NCBI GenBank assembly: GCA_040954595.2
Contig: CM082596.2
Coordinates: forward strand, 8,432,001-8,496,000
Length of the DNA: 64,000 nt
Direction of reading: 5' to 3'
Source of the DNA: Balanoglossus misakiensis
Lineage: Eukaryota; Hemichordata
The position numbers were made by a program, and so were the translations under genes. This document shows, piece after piece, positions 25,501-40,100 of this stretch. The notes beneath the pieces were generated by a model. That model was given only the letters and a program-made list of their open reading frames with translations, was not told where the DNA came from and searched no databases. Position 1 is the first letter of the stretch. Each line of letters starts with the position of its first letter.

Positions 25501-27197
25501 CCCAATTCGCCATGGCTTCCAAACATCGTAAATCAATGGCATTAATGTCAAGTGAATAAAGAAATCATTACTCCAGACCCATTGAGTTGCTTCAAATTAT
25601 TTGGACTATATGTACATGTAAATTCGATTTTCAGTGCCATGTTTAAATCCCATGCCAATCAAAATGCTACGATGGGGAGCATTCTCCCGATTTTGAAACC
25701 TTGCAATTTTATGTTAATAGTATTCATGAATGTATTTTTGCTTGCACTTATCGACATATTGAATCCAATATTTTTGGAAACGATAAACGCGATGACCTAC
25801 AAATAGGCCTAACTGTAAGTGGGTCGGTATGTTTAGCAGAATTAGGATCCATGCAGGCGTTCTGATAAAATCTGTATCGGCAATATTACACATGCAACTG
25901 AACTTAACCTTTTGTTCGGTTTCTTCCTGTCGTTCTGGCGGGAAAGTTAAATATATGAGGTTTTATGAACTTTTAACAATTAAGATGAAAGCCTCAGGAC
26001 CGGACTTTTCCACTAATTCTTTAATGACTCTAAGTTTCAAAAATGTGTTTTATCGCCAACTTTTGAACTTCTGAATACATTAACATGATTTTTTAATTTT
26101 TTAAAAATCGTTTCATTATTTTTGTTTTGTACACCAACCGTATGTTTTTTCTACTACCGTAGCATGCTAAAATTGTGAAACGAACCCACGTTTAAACTTG
26201 TAACAATGCAAAAATGCAAAAAATGTTACCACGATGACCAGTATTTTCAATCTTTAGGCTATTTACGTTTTGTAGTACGTGCAGACTGTTACTGCAAGGG
26301 GTAGTGACCTCAAATGACCCAACCAAGATTCCCTGAGAGAATACTACTGAATCATCGTATGTAAAGTAAACACCAAATCTAATATTTGTAATATAAATGT
26401 TATTTTATGAAATTATTATTTTTCAGTCCTTCAGATCATCATATGGACTATTAAGCCACATACGTTTGTTTTTTTACACTCATCTGCTAGGATTTGTTGA
26501 CAATTGGACAAGGCCACCAGAAACACTCGGTCATTGACCTTCATATTGACAAGAATTTTATGACGGCTGCGAAACGCCAGAATATCGCTTTGTCGACTTC
26601 AATTACACAAATAATTTCGTCATTTGTAGTGTTTGTAGTGAACAGTTACTGGCAGTGTCAAACAAAAATGTTAAACGAGCGCAATTTAATTTTCAACAAT
26701 TGAAAAATGTGACACGTGCACAGTCTCAGAAATTTGACGTTGACAGAACCATCTACAATTGGAGTCGTCTTTGTCTACCACGTGAAAGACTTTCTCCAAA
26801 TCACAGACGCCATGAAGTTAAAATCTAAAGTTATTGATAAAAACGTTTGGAAACTTACCGACTTGGTTCAAGCTAGATAATGACTCTTACATCAGAAAAT
26901 GTGACCAGCCCGCCAGACCACTTTATTAAACTGCCTTTAATATTCAGGATGTGCGTACGAGGACAAGGTCATTGACATCGTTGAAAGTTACTCACAAAAC
27001 GGATGTGAGACACACCTGTTACCACGTGACTGTGACGAAATGGTAGTTGCCAAGATCTATCTATTTGACCTTTGACCTTTGAAACTGTCGATTTCCAACA
27101 CTATTCGGCCTATTCGTTTGAAGGAGTGGACAGTGTAGAAGTCCGCTATTCCTTTATAATCCCAATTCCTATCTGGTATAGTATATGTTCTAAAGAA

Positions 27198-27420
<223 letters not shown>

Positions 27421-29382
27421 ACTAGTACTTGAAGCCATCAAAGTGAAATTAAAAAAAAAGAGAAAACGGCACTGCGATGTTATACTAGGCCTACGTATGC
27501 ACAACAACTATCAGCATTGATTTCTTATAACATAATATTTAACTTCGGAACCCAGTTGTCTTCCCATATGTCATATTATAAATCGTAAAAAAATGTTTAC
27601 GTCAACTTTAAGGCGGGCGCTAAAGTTCACATATTTTGTTCTGGCAACACTAATCGTTGAAATGAAACAATTGCAAAGATTGTCATTTCTAGCTGACGAT
27701 ATGCCCTGGCTTGCAGCAATCTACTGCAGCCAGCATCTGACATTCTGGTCTAATCTTACTCTTATATATTTTCGTATTAAGTTAACATGTTTGTTGGGAT
27801 TTTGTTGAAGGAATTATTTTGTGAGATGTAATTTAGCTGATTTAAAGCACGAGAGTTAACCGACGTTATAACTAAAATGATTATATTCTACTGGAAAAGA
27901 CATACTTTGATTCCAATGAGCGAGCGAGGAGAGAGAGAAAGAGAGAAAGGGAATTCTATGGTGACTCTTTACAAGCTGTCATTTAGTATATCACAGTCCC
28001 TGGTAATATATATTTAATGCCATGTTAAATTACACCATTACCCATCACAATAAAGGAACAAGATCCCCAACTATAGGCCGCCCCCGCATAGTGTTCATGG
28101 GGTGAAAGATAACATTTGAAACAAGCCTGCATGAATACAATCCCTTTACGCTTTATTAACTTCATACCACTTGTAATAAGTAGTTGTGGTGCGAGAGTAA
28201 TTGTTTGGGCGGTGTCATCGGAGCTAACTGACTTGTCAGCTCCGCATAGTGTTTTGTTTTACCCGCAGAATGCTCGCACAAATACAAACAAGTTCTTATG
28301 AAGAAAAGTTTGTCGAATGCGTATGCAGAGTCATCTGCAGCTGTCCCCCCACGGTAAAGTAGGTCAACTTTAATACGCACCATTTTCCACGGCAACTGAA
28401 GTCTATTGTGACCGACAGTTCACAAAACGAACCCCTCTGTGCGAAAAGACGACAGCTATTGAACTACTTAACTTGAGAAAGCGCGGGGTGCATACAATGG
28501 TATTGTCACAGTTATTGGAGAAACTCGTGCATTTCTGAGAATTCATCCTGGGTCGTTATATCCATATCAGGTGTCCGGGTTTTTTTAGAAAATACAAAAA
28601 TACATATCGTGTTGTCTTTTAATACATGTATCATGATGGAGCTTACCACTGAACCGCCTCCAAAATTTCAAGCAAATAACATTTTATGTGTGCATGAAAA
28701 CAGGGTACATGTAGAGTTTCAATCCACCGATTTAAATTCGCCAGCAATGATAGCAAAGATTCTTTCCATGCAATTGAAAAGGTCCAGCTGCAATAATTGC
28801 AGTCAGCCTCGGTGGGGTGGCTGCATCTCGCTGATCGATGTTCCCACCAAAGGTGGCCGTCAGCGTGATCAAACCAGCCACCAAGGCTACAAATATTGCA
28901 GCTAGAAAAGGTCTACCAGAAATTATGACCAGATCATGAACAAAATATTGTGCGCAGAAAAAAAAGTGGATGGTAGTGCAGAAACTGACCATGTGACAAG
29001 GCGAAGATGTCTGCTCGTTCGAAGGTGAACTTTGGCGCGTTTTGCCTGGAGGAATATCTGCTGCATTTTAATGTTTTTGCTCTGTCAATGATAATTCCTC
29101 GTCATAGTGTTTGCCTATGATTATTCAGGCCACTTGTCCGTCTACAAGGATGCAGATCGTCCCATCTGTGGCTACAGGTATACAACACAGTCGCTAGCAA
29201 GTCAATGTAGGTGCGAAGTGTAATTGCTACAATGTACATAATTGAAAACAATGTGGTGTGAATTAAACTGTACATCATGTCATGGTAAACAATGCGTCAT
29301 TACTTTTAATCACTATGCCTGGACAAAAAGAACGATGCTGATAGTGTGTTAATAAACAGAAAATTAGCGCATGTGCAGATTA

Positions 29383-29620
29383 GACGACCCTCCCCTTTAA
29401 GGTGTTACGCACCTCGAAATAAAAGGTCGTCTGATCATGTTGAAATTAATACTGATGATACTATGACTTCTAAATATTTAATCTATGGAATAAAAATGGG
29501 GGTTCAACCATCTAGATTTTTGGAAAAAGCGCCCTCTATCTAGCACCTCTTTCAGTTTTAGCCAGTGTTTGTAGATCTTTGTAAAAGGGGCTCATAAATA
29601 AGTATTTTGGGAGGGTCGTC
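29383..29620. repeat. Possible small foldback element
   Basis: Inverted 12-bp arms GACGACCCTCCC (29383-29394) and GGGAGGGTCGTC (29609-29620). The interior includes the mini-palindrome GGTGTTACGCACC. Only short arms are clear. Confidence 0.4.
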
Positions 29621-30722
29621 ATATTTTTTTCACCATTATAGAATGTAAACACACTGAATACTTGCCAGGCAATAGGTGTTCAGAATGATGGCTGGATATT
29701 CAACTAATAGAATGTCTGGTTACAAAAATACATAAAACATGCTGCATGCTACAGCATAAGCCAATAGGCCGTGATTCGTAGGTACACCAGCCTCAACAAC
29801 CGACATAATTCATGGTTTCATCTGCTGGTTCACATTGAAGACCTGTAGAGAAGTCGGTCACGTTGTGTAGACAGACGGACGGACAGAAAAAAAATGACAA
29901 GCAGCCAAGCATGGTGGACTTCATCAGGCAAAGACAAAGACTATCAATAAACAAATAACAAAGTATCTCATTTTTTTATTGTCAAGAAACAAGAATAACC
30001 ATAAACAGGATATTACACAAAAACCTTTAGACTTGATTGACACATCAAGATTCACTGACAGACAACTTGAGTGAAATTAATGCAAAAAAATAAATGTGAT
30101 AGGCAACATACTTATTTAACATTTTTGAAATTTCTATCTTCTACAAGAACATCTAGATATTCATGAAAATTGGAAAAAATGAGTATAATTCTAAACATTT
30201 TTCAGTTTATCTGCATGATCTGCGACTAGTCTCTCTGGTACATGTACATGTACAAAGTTCATAACACACGACATGTTCTGATGTTGAGGGCGCTGTTCAA
30301 CTAACTTCCTGATGTACACTTTATGGTCCCGTCGTCTTGTATAATAAAAACCTTGGTGGTCTCAGCTGATCGGTCAATGGATATCATTCGTGCGCTAGAG
30401 CAATTCTCAGCCGTTGTGTGACTGACATTAACATATGCTGAAACTTTTTGTATTTTTGGCTTTGTGCCGAACATTTTCATTCTGTGACATTTGTGGTGAC
30501 TGATGTGCAATTTGTATTGTGTATTTTCGCCGAAAATTTCACTGAAATGGATTGTTGACTGGAAACAAAAATAATTCCTTTTTGTCCAAAATTTTCTATT
30601 AAGGCAGTGTTTGAATGTTATGATTTTTTTTCTTCTGAAAAGTAGTGAATGCCATTGAAAATCGGTTAAGTTTGAGTTTATAATGAACACGTATTGCCTG
30701 GCCATGAGGGCCATAGCAGCCG

Positions 30723-30728
30723 TTTATT
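30723..30728 (-). terminator. Candidate polyA signal of WDHD1
   Basis: AATAAA on the minus strand, about 210 bp past the WDHD1 stop codon. It is the first canonical signal I find downstream. Confidence 0.45.
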
Positions 30729-30937
30729 ACCCCAAGGGGCTGTGAGTTACCGGAATCACATGCTATTTCCCGAGACCGTATGACTGTAACAGCGACGACT
30801 TACAGAAATGACCTTTGACACTGACTGCAAGAATGCAGGTTTCTGTCATCAAAGCTATCTCTGATATCTGTAGTTCCCTCCCTCCTTGCATGCACCTAGT
30901 CTTTTATATACAATGATTTACTAAGTGCAGAATATGC

Positions 30938-31147
30938 TCAATCTTTTTGAAAAACAAATCCTGCTAATTTGGTGTTGGTTGCACTTGAGAGCGGAACTTT
31001 GGACACCTTGCCAGTCTCCACATCTTTCCTTGGAAGTGTTTGTTTTTTACTCGGTGCATCATTTTCTTCTTTCCTCTTTCGTTTCTTCGCTGTTGGGGTC
31101 GTGTCTTGGCCCTCGTCTGTCTGTGTCTTGGCTTTTTCTGACCATTC
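30938..31147 (-). CDS. WDHD1: WDHD1 coding exon 22 (last)
   Basis: Residues 1032-1100 and TGA; phase 0 start after CATCAG. Completes the HMG box (EWSEKAK), then a basic KKRKRK stretch and the conserved C terminus KLAGFVFQKD. Confidence 0.95.
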   Translation of the reverse strand, partial: EWSEKAKTQTDEGQDTTPTAKKRKRKEENDAPSKKQTLPRKDVETGKVSKVPLSSATNTKLAGFVFQKD

Positions 31148-34100
31148 CTGATGATATACAATGTATTAGGACAGTTGTTAAAGTGAAGGCGGCGTCGCGC
31201 CGCACTTGTTAATACACGAAGCAGCCCACCGTAGCATAGATGGGGCATGACAGCAACTGAAGAGCCTAGTAGGTTTTACCCTACTAGGTAGCTTCATAGT
31301 CTTTTATCTGCAGTCGTCATCTGCACCATATTTATCCGTCAGCTGGAAATTTAAATACCAACTGAACTGTATCTGACGTCATTTAAAATCACAGAATTGC
31401 TTGAATAGAGCGTCTGTTTGATTATGAAAATTGTGATAAACAGAACCCACCTGTTTTTGGTCCATGGACAACTTTCTCCATGTCTGTGTAGCAATTTTCA
31501 TGACTTCCGCCTCCTCCAGGTCAGGGTGTTCTTCACTCAGGTTTGTCTTGTTCTCTTGCAACCAGAACTGAAAAGCTGACACTGACCTGACAATAACAAC
31601 ACAAATTGAAAAGCTGATATTGGCCGCATAATCATAATATAATTGCACCCTACAATTCTCCCTACCTTAATTAGGATTCTGCTGGGTGAGTGGTGAAAAT
31701 CTCATGATATGGTTGACACAATTTCAAGATAGCCGATTTTTGCCATGTTTAACAAGTGGAAGTTCATAAGCTGAAGTGAAACCTGTATTCGGTCATTCAG
31801 AAATTTTGTAACAGAAAAAATAATAAAATGCGAAAACTGCAAAGGCAGAACTTATTTTTATCAAAGAAAGTAAAAAAATACAGTAAACATCTCATTTCTT
31901 CTATCTCTTACTGCAGTGAGTTGTCGACCTTTTACCCAGAATGCAATTATTTCAATGTAAGTTGACCCCGAGCACAAAGTGAAAACCTATTTAAGGCAGC
32001 CAGATTTAGGTCAAGAGAGATTGAGTGATCGAGAGTGAGAGAGAAAGAGAGATTGATCGAGAGTGTGTTTGCATCCATCCGACCCTGGCTTAGCTTGGCA
32101 TGACATAGATATTGTTACCCTTAACTATTATACTATATATACACTGTAGTGTAACCCTTAACTATTAGGTGATTAAATTTAACGCGCTTGCTGTTAGTAA
32201 TATTTTCATTTACTTCTTGGCTGTGTCATCTCCAGTTCCTTCCAAATGTTTGCCATGACTTGGTTTTTTTCTTAACTGGAATAAAGTAGGCTGTGACTGC
32301 TTGGGCGGACTTTTTTCCGAGTTAAAAGCCTCTGTCAGATTCACTGTGAGAAAAAGACAATACTAAAATAAGTATGACATGTTCCATGGTGACGAAATCT
32401 GATCAGTGGTTTTGCACGATCCGCCATCTTATAGGAGTGTTACACCAGTGTGCCCTCTAACAAATATAATTTTTGAAAGCTTTGAGTCAATTTGAATGAA
32501 GTCTCTCTCTCGCTGCCCTTTTTCCATTTATTATGGTTGACACAAGATGCCGTTTATATTACTAGTATTCTACATGTGGATATATAGTGAATCAACATTC
32601 AACCACTAACATCTTCTATCCCGTTTGGAGGATATGAGAGTAAAAATCTCACCAAATTGAATAAATGGTAAACACCGATTATTCATTTTGGTGAGATTTT
32701 TCACTCTAATGTCTGCAATTGTGTTGGAAGGTGTGTGTGGTTGAACGTTGATTCACTATATATCCACATGTAGAATAACATAAAGTGTTTTGTGTCAAAC
32801 ATAATATGACAGAACTTCATGACCTCTGCGCGCGATCTGTGCAGTATGGATTTTATTTTCATGAGTGAGAAGGTGTATTCTTCCGAGTATTTTTGCGAGC
32901 GATAGCGAGTAAAAATGCAGAAGAATACACCTTCTCACGAGTGAAAATAACATCCATATTGCACAGATCGCGCGCAGAGGTCATGAAGTTCTGTTATTAT
33001 TGCATATGTTTCCCCAGATTTGATGAAAATCAAAGTTTCGATCGTGGCGTATTGATTTTCATTACAGTGATGCGCCAAAGGCTATGCAACCCAGAGAAGG
33101 CCGCTCATTGGCCAAAATGACGCAACCTTTGTTATGCAAAGAAGGGTCATGTGGGGTCATTCCAACAGTGGGTTACCTGAGGTCGTGAGAACGCAGCGAT
33201 AAATTTTGAAACAATGGCGATAGCGAGAGATTTTCGTAATTTTCGAGGTTCCAAAACACACTGATAACTAAATGTTCTGTTATTCTGACGATAGTTGGGA
33301 AGGATAATAAAACAACGTGCCAGAATGTTGAAAAATCCGCATGTTTCGGCGATCATGTTGGCTCATTTCATCGTTGGTTTAGCTCAGGTCGCAAGATAGC
33401 ATCGGCAATATTTGAGAAACTGGCGATAGCGAGGGATTTTCCGAGGTTCCCAAACATACTGCCAAATAATGTTTTGTTATTCTGACAAAATTTGGGAAGG
33501 ATAAGACAATGACGTCTCCGAATGTTGAAAATTCCCCACGTTTCGGCGATCATACTCCAGCTCTGCCGACGGCGTTCAATGTTTACAAACAAAACGTAGT
33601 CCGGCTTGTTTTTACTCATTTGCATATGGGTTGTGAAAAATACCACTTTGTCACGCGCACAACTAAAACAACAATCGGCTTTTTTGCGACTGAAATAAAA
33701 CTTTTGTTATATCCTCCGGAGGTTTATATGAACTCCAAGTGATTGTGTAACAGAACGAGGGTTAAACTTTGAAAGATACGATCGATTGAAGGGGAAATGG
33801 GGGATCTTATTCTTCGGGATGCTCATTTGCATATGAGCTCGCAAAAATACCAGAATTATTATTGCACGGCCCGCTTAGAATACTGTAGTACATATGCAAT
33901 AATTAATGGGAAAAGGGCAGCGAGAGAGAGACTTTGTCCCTTTAATAGAAGAGTTCCATACTTACAATGTCTGTTTTTGGGTTTCTTTGCCATTTTTGTC
34001 ATATTATCTAAGACAGTGGTTCCCTTGGTGTCGCTATCCTGTGGTGAGGATGGGCTAGACTCTTTCTCTCGTGTAACCTTGAATGGATTCTTACGACCTT

Positions 34101-37100
34101 GACTGCAAGTTATAGATCTTGTTGCTGTAACTAACAAATGAATGAAAATTAAAAAAAATATAGTATATTCAGTCTCATAATGGTAATAATTCCAAAGTTC
34201 TAACATAAACCGAGCACCATCATGCACTGTTAATCATCATGCAAGTACATTAAGTTATACAAGATGAAGATGTTTTTTCCTGAATAGGCAAAACCAAAGC
34301 TAGCACTAGTAGCAGGTATTTCTTTCAAAACTCAACTTAAAACTTTCATTTTTTTTATCTATTTTTAACTGGCTGTCATTTATACTAGAATTTTTAATGT
34401 TTTTGTAAACTGCATAAAGGCTTTCAGCATAATGTGCTGATAAGAACTATTTTATTATTATTATTATTATTATTATCAAAAGCATAGTGTAAAAATCAAC
34501 CAAGCTGAACTTTCCCTTTAATTCAACCACCTCTTACTGTATTTTTATTCAGTAAAGTGCCACTTTTCTACTTTCATATTTTTCTGTTGCCTAAAATTGG
34601 GTGATGTTGTCTAATATACAATACCCAAATTTACAATCCACAATCATATTTGCCCCCACATTTGCACAGATCAACCGATAATGTACTTAGGAACACCATC
34701 ACCACAATTCAGTAAATATCTTCCAGTTATACATGTTATACAAAGAAACATGCAACAGATAACTCTGGCATGTAAATATTGTTGAATACTTTGTGGTTTA
34801 AAGGCTGTTTTCTCAATCCCAGGGCAGTACAATGAAGGCAAATAAGAAATCCTTCGTGTTAGCACATAACTGTTTATTGGAAACAAAAGATTTGACCCAC
34901 TGTGGAGAAGGGCCTTTAATCTGTGCCATCTCAAAAGATTTTAACATGTCCTTGGATCACACACTTTGACCAGTTGTGGATAGATTTGTTTTATTCCATC
35001 AATCTGTCATTTCAAAATCTTCATTTTGTATTTCTGGTCACATTCTTCGAGTGATTACCGTAAAACTCACCTTTTTTCGGTTTTAGTATCGGTGATTTCT
35101 CTATCCTTCCAGTATGTTCCATTTCTTCATTGTCCTCATCATCTTCTTGTGTCTGCACACTCCCCTGGGTTGACCATTCCGTTTCTGTGTGACTGTAACT
35201 GAGAGAAAAAAAGCAAACTTTCCTTGTATTAAAAAAAATAATAATGAAAAGGTAGTTCAGATATCACATTTCATTTCACAGTTGTCTACATTCAGTTTTC
35301 AAATGTGCACTTAGCTTATCTTTCTTTCTGCAATGTTTATTAACTTGGATGTGTAAGAAGTCTACTGAAAAAATGCCTTTTCTGCAACTCGTCAAGTTAT
35401 CATGTTTCTTGCTATCCTTTGAGTTTCTTCCATTTTATCCAACTTGACCATTGACACAAAGTACTCACACAGCATCCAAACTGTTGCCATAGCTACGGTA
35501 GTTACTTTCAGCATCCTCTGTTGCCATGGCAGCAGCTGTTTCCTCTTCGGCTTTCTGATGAGCGAGCTGACTGAGATACTGCGCCAGGGACAGCTTCTTC
35601 ATTCGGCTGGCATATTTTATAGCCAGACTGATACTATGCTCTGATGACATCGATTCTGCGATCTCACCACCTCGGAAGTCACGGTCACTCTTGCAGGCAA
35701 GCTGTGAAATTATAACATAGCGTAAAGGACACTGTGATCCCATTTGAAGATTACACATATGTAATACTGTAAAACACTTTATTTTCGCGAGTCAAAATTT
35801 TCGCGATATCGAGAGAGGCCACTGTTTCGCGAGTATTAATTTTGGCGTTCTCTTATTTCATTCACTGCATCGTTATCTTCAAAAACATTTACGCGACTTT
35901 TTATTTTCACGCTATTTTGGCTCTCGCGTATTTCGCGAAAATTAATTGCTCGCGAAAATAAAGTGTTTTACAGTATCCTGAGTCAATAACTCCAGTTGTG
36001 TGTACCAAAGTACAGACTCAAAACATATGGTGGACGTGCCTTTTCCGTTGTCGCGCCACAACTTTGGAATTCTCTGCCATCTGACATTCAACAGGCTTCT
36101 AGTCTAAACATTTTCAAACAAAACTCAAGACATTTCTATTTGTCAAAGCCTACAAACACTGATGTTAAACTTTCAGCGCCTTTGCAAATATCATTGTTAT
36201 TGATTCTGGCGCTTCATAAATCTTTATTTTGATTGATTGATTGATTGATATAGGAATGAAAAAGACAGGACACGACAACATCACTTACAGCAAATAATTT
36301 CATCAAGGCATTGTTGATTTCTTGTTGGGATTCCTTCTCTGCATTCTTATCAATTTCATATCCTTGAGATTCATTGTACTTGAAATGACGGCTGAAATAA
36401 TGATTTCGCCAGTATTCTTCCTAGAATTATGAAAAATAAAACAAAAGACAACATGATGTCAAGTGTGTGGCTATTAAACGCTCAGAATTCAGACATCTGT
36501 ACAAATATAGATCATATTGTGTAGGTTACAGCGGAGTGTTTCCTGTCAGCATGCGATCTCCTTGGTGTTATTGGTCTGCACGACATTACAGTCTTTGCAG
36601 CGTCATGATGTGAATGTTAAAGGGACAAAGTCTCTCTCACTGCCCATTTTACCATTATGTTTGATACAAGACAACTGTTTATGGTATTCTACATGTGGAT
36701 ATATAGTGAATCAACATTCGACCACAAACAACTTCCATCCCATTTATAGGATATGAGAGTAAAAATTTCGCCAAAATGAATAAATGGTAGAGACTGATTA
36801 TTCATTTTGGCAAGTTTTTCACTCTCGTGTCTACGATTGGGAAGGAAGTTATGTGTGATTGAACGTTCATTCACTATATATCCTCATGTAGATTAACATA
36901 AATAGTGTCTTGTATCAAAGATATTTAATGGAAAAGGGCAGCGAGAGAGAGAGACTTTGTCTCTTTAAATGGTTTCACTATTGAAGCCATCACTGTGTAC
37001 AGTAAAACCTGCCTGTACAGACGCCTCCAGTGTTTCATCAAGATAAGGGGGTGGGGGTGATTCACCCCCGTTGACATGTTGGTACCCCCTAGCAATTTGT

Positions 37101-40100
37101 CAACGGGTAACCGGTGCCCCTTTAAAGTGATGTCATTCACATGTTGGAGGGATTACAGTCCCCCTTGCCAGAGTGAAATCCCCCCCAAATATTCTGGCAA
37201 AGGGGACCATCCCCCCTTGTTGATACCATCCTAGAGGTATGTAAGAGTCTGAAAAAACTAATCTCAGACCGCAATTTGGAACTCCCAGTTTATCAAAAGT
37301 AGTCTGGGACCGATCCCAGATCATGTATTTAAAAAAAATGTTTCATGAAGCCTTTTCATTTGGAGACTTGCAAGCTAGAATGACGTTACTAATTTAACTG
37401 TCAATCCAGGAGTGATTTCAAACTTTTCCAGGACATAAACCATGTACAAATGTAGTTGTGATTAAAAAAAAAGTGTACCTCATATTTGCCCTTCTCTGCA
37501 TTCAATTCGCACAGAGGAAGTTGAAATTCCAGGACAGCAACGGCCGGTCTGGGAAGTGTTGGTGGGAATGTTGAGCCTTTACACGGAACACAACGCAGTT
37601 GCAGTGGGCACTCATGGACACCAACCACCCAAAAGTGATCAGAACGACTTTTGGCCTGAAATCCAAATCAAAGACACAATTGTGAATGTTAATTTCATGG
37701 TCACATGGCCCAGGTTAATGTCGATACAGTCTGACTTATTTCTAATCGTTAAAAAAAATTCCATTATAAATTAAGAGATTTGACAAAGCTGGGAAACTGA
37801 ACTTTTGAAGTGATTTCTTTACTCAAAACTGGATACAAATTACAATTTCATAAACGAAAGCTCATTTTCCCTATTATGACATTAGAAACAATACACCATC
37901 ATGGATTGATTTTCTAATAGTTGATACCTCAGTCAAAACACCCTGTGGTGCATGCTTAAAGCCCCAATAGCTGTCAGTTTCGTACTATTTTCATGATTTC
38001 ACGTTCAAACTTAGAATGGGGCCTTTAAAGTGACAAAGTCTCTCTCTCGCTGCCCCTTTTTCCATTAATTATGTTTGATACAAGACATTGTTTATGTTAT
38101 TCTACATGTGGATATATAGTGAATGATCGTTCGACCACAACTTCCATCCCACTTGTAGACACGAGAGTGAAAAAACTCAACAAAATGAATAATCGGTCTC
38201 TACCATTTATTCATTTTGGGCGAGTTTTTATTCTCATATTATACAAGGAGGATGGAAGTTGTGTGTGGTTGAACGTTCATTCACTATATATCCAAATGTA
38301 CATTAACATAAATGGTGTCTTGTATCAAACATAATTAATGGAAAAAAGGGCAGCGAGAGAGAGTCTTTGTCCCTTTAAATTAGCTAACAGATGGGTATAC
38401 ACAAACATATTATTAACCCCTGATCGTGGCTGTGCACAATATATGCACAAGTTGAGAAATAGATGGGTGTCACACCAGTTTATTTTGCTGCCATTGCAAG
38501 AGTACACACAAATCATGCCACGTTTACATAGTTATTAGAATCCCCACAAATTCAAAATATTGTTGATCGTTGACTACAGATAAGGACAAAATTGAAGTAT
38601 GTTATCGATAAAAAAATATGCCAACAGTGACAGCTATTTGGGCTTTCACATGTGACTTACTTTTGATCGAGTGTTAGCTACTGGACACCAAGACATCATC
38701 CCTCTGTTCAGAATTCGAACAATCCCGTGAGAGTCAACACATACAGGTGTTCCTTCTGCTGAAAAACTGCAAGGATTGGAAAGTTTTGGAATTGGAATCA
38801 ATATCAATAACCTTCAATGCAATCCTGAACTATCTTAAATGGGTTTTTGCTTCTATAAATGATAACCTGCTTATAAATACAACAATCTGATTTGTCCCAA
38901 AACAATGGATTTTCACGTGTTTAAAACATCTGGTTTTAGTCTTGATGTTTGCTAGGTTCACATCTAGGCCCATGGCGGGGCAAAACTAATCCTGATGATT
39001 GTGACAAGATAAGCTAATCTTTAGTCCCCGTTCACATCCGTTCACATTGTGTTTGGCCACGGTCACTCCACACACGTGTGTGGAGTGACCGTGGGTTGGC
39101 ACAGTCCTGGCCAACGTCGTCTCGCCAACCTTTGACCTTATCAAGCAGAACCATGTTGGTCCTCTTCTGGTTGTTTATACGATTTTCACCATTGTCAAAC
39201 GACAGACTACACTGTTTATGTCAATTGTAAAAAGTGTCAACTAGGACCAGAGTTGGACAAAACGTGTCCACAAACATACCGTGCTGGGACCAGAGTAGGA
39301 CACAAACCACCCCATTCGACTGGGACCAAAATTGTCCGGACAATGGCCGGCCAGACCTGTTCACACCTGTTTTTATGCTCGGCCACTTACCTGTCTAGGA
39401 CAAGGGCCTAGCCTTTTTCGAGTAATGTGAACGGCCTATCAGTATGTAATTAATGCCACTTACCCCATCCACACCAGAGTTGATTGAGGACTAAGAGGCA
39501 ACTGGTCTCCCGAAATCACTCTATGCTGTCTTCCACTGACACACAGCAACTTCACACCCAGACACTGATCGCCCGGTATGCCTACAAATCAAATCAATCT
39601 ATACGTTGCTTGTTTGGAACTTTTAAAAAAGTATCAAGTTGACATCTTTGTACACAATGCACATTGCAGCCATGTGAAAGTCTGAAGCGAATAAATTAAA
39701 CTATTTCAACAAAAATGAAATTTAGGACATACAAAAACGACCCTTTGAAGTACGTGTATTCTTTTGATAAATTTTAGAAAACCCTAAACCTCAAAAATTA
39801 TATATTTTCCGAACACAAATATACTTTTGATGGTTGATTTTAATTGAACCAGGTTTACACACCCAGTATGGGTGTATGGTAAAATCCTTCAGTTTTTCTG
39901 TAACACTTGCCATTCATTCACCATACAAAAATTAAAATGCGGATGGTAATTTGCAATGAGGTACCTGTTGCCATGTGATAAACAACCAGCAGTTGGTTGC
40001 CATGACCTGCTAGACACACTACAGGACCCGGGATACTGATGACTTGTTGTTGAAATCCACCAATGGAGAACAAACGAACCAATCGTTTATTAGTTGCCGA

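Noticed and set aside
28732-28992. 86-codon minus-strand frame with one hydrophobic stretch (FLAAIFVALVAGLITL)
   Set aside because: Could be a membrane segment, but there is no donor, promoter or family match to support a gene.
30301-30714. 137-codon minus-strand frame downstream of WDHD1
   Set aside because: No domain, no splice partner, AT-rich, and it lies past the likely WDHD1 polyA signal.
32214-32343. PCNA-binding (PIP) motif in WDHD1 exon 20 (QPTLFQL)
   Set aside because: The paired aromatic residues of a true PIP box are missing.
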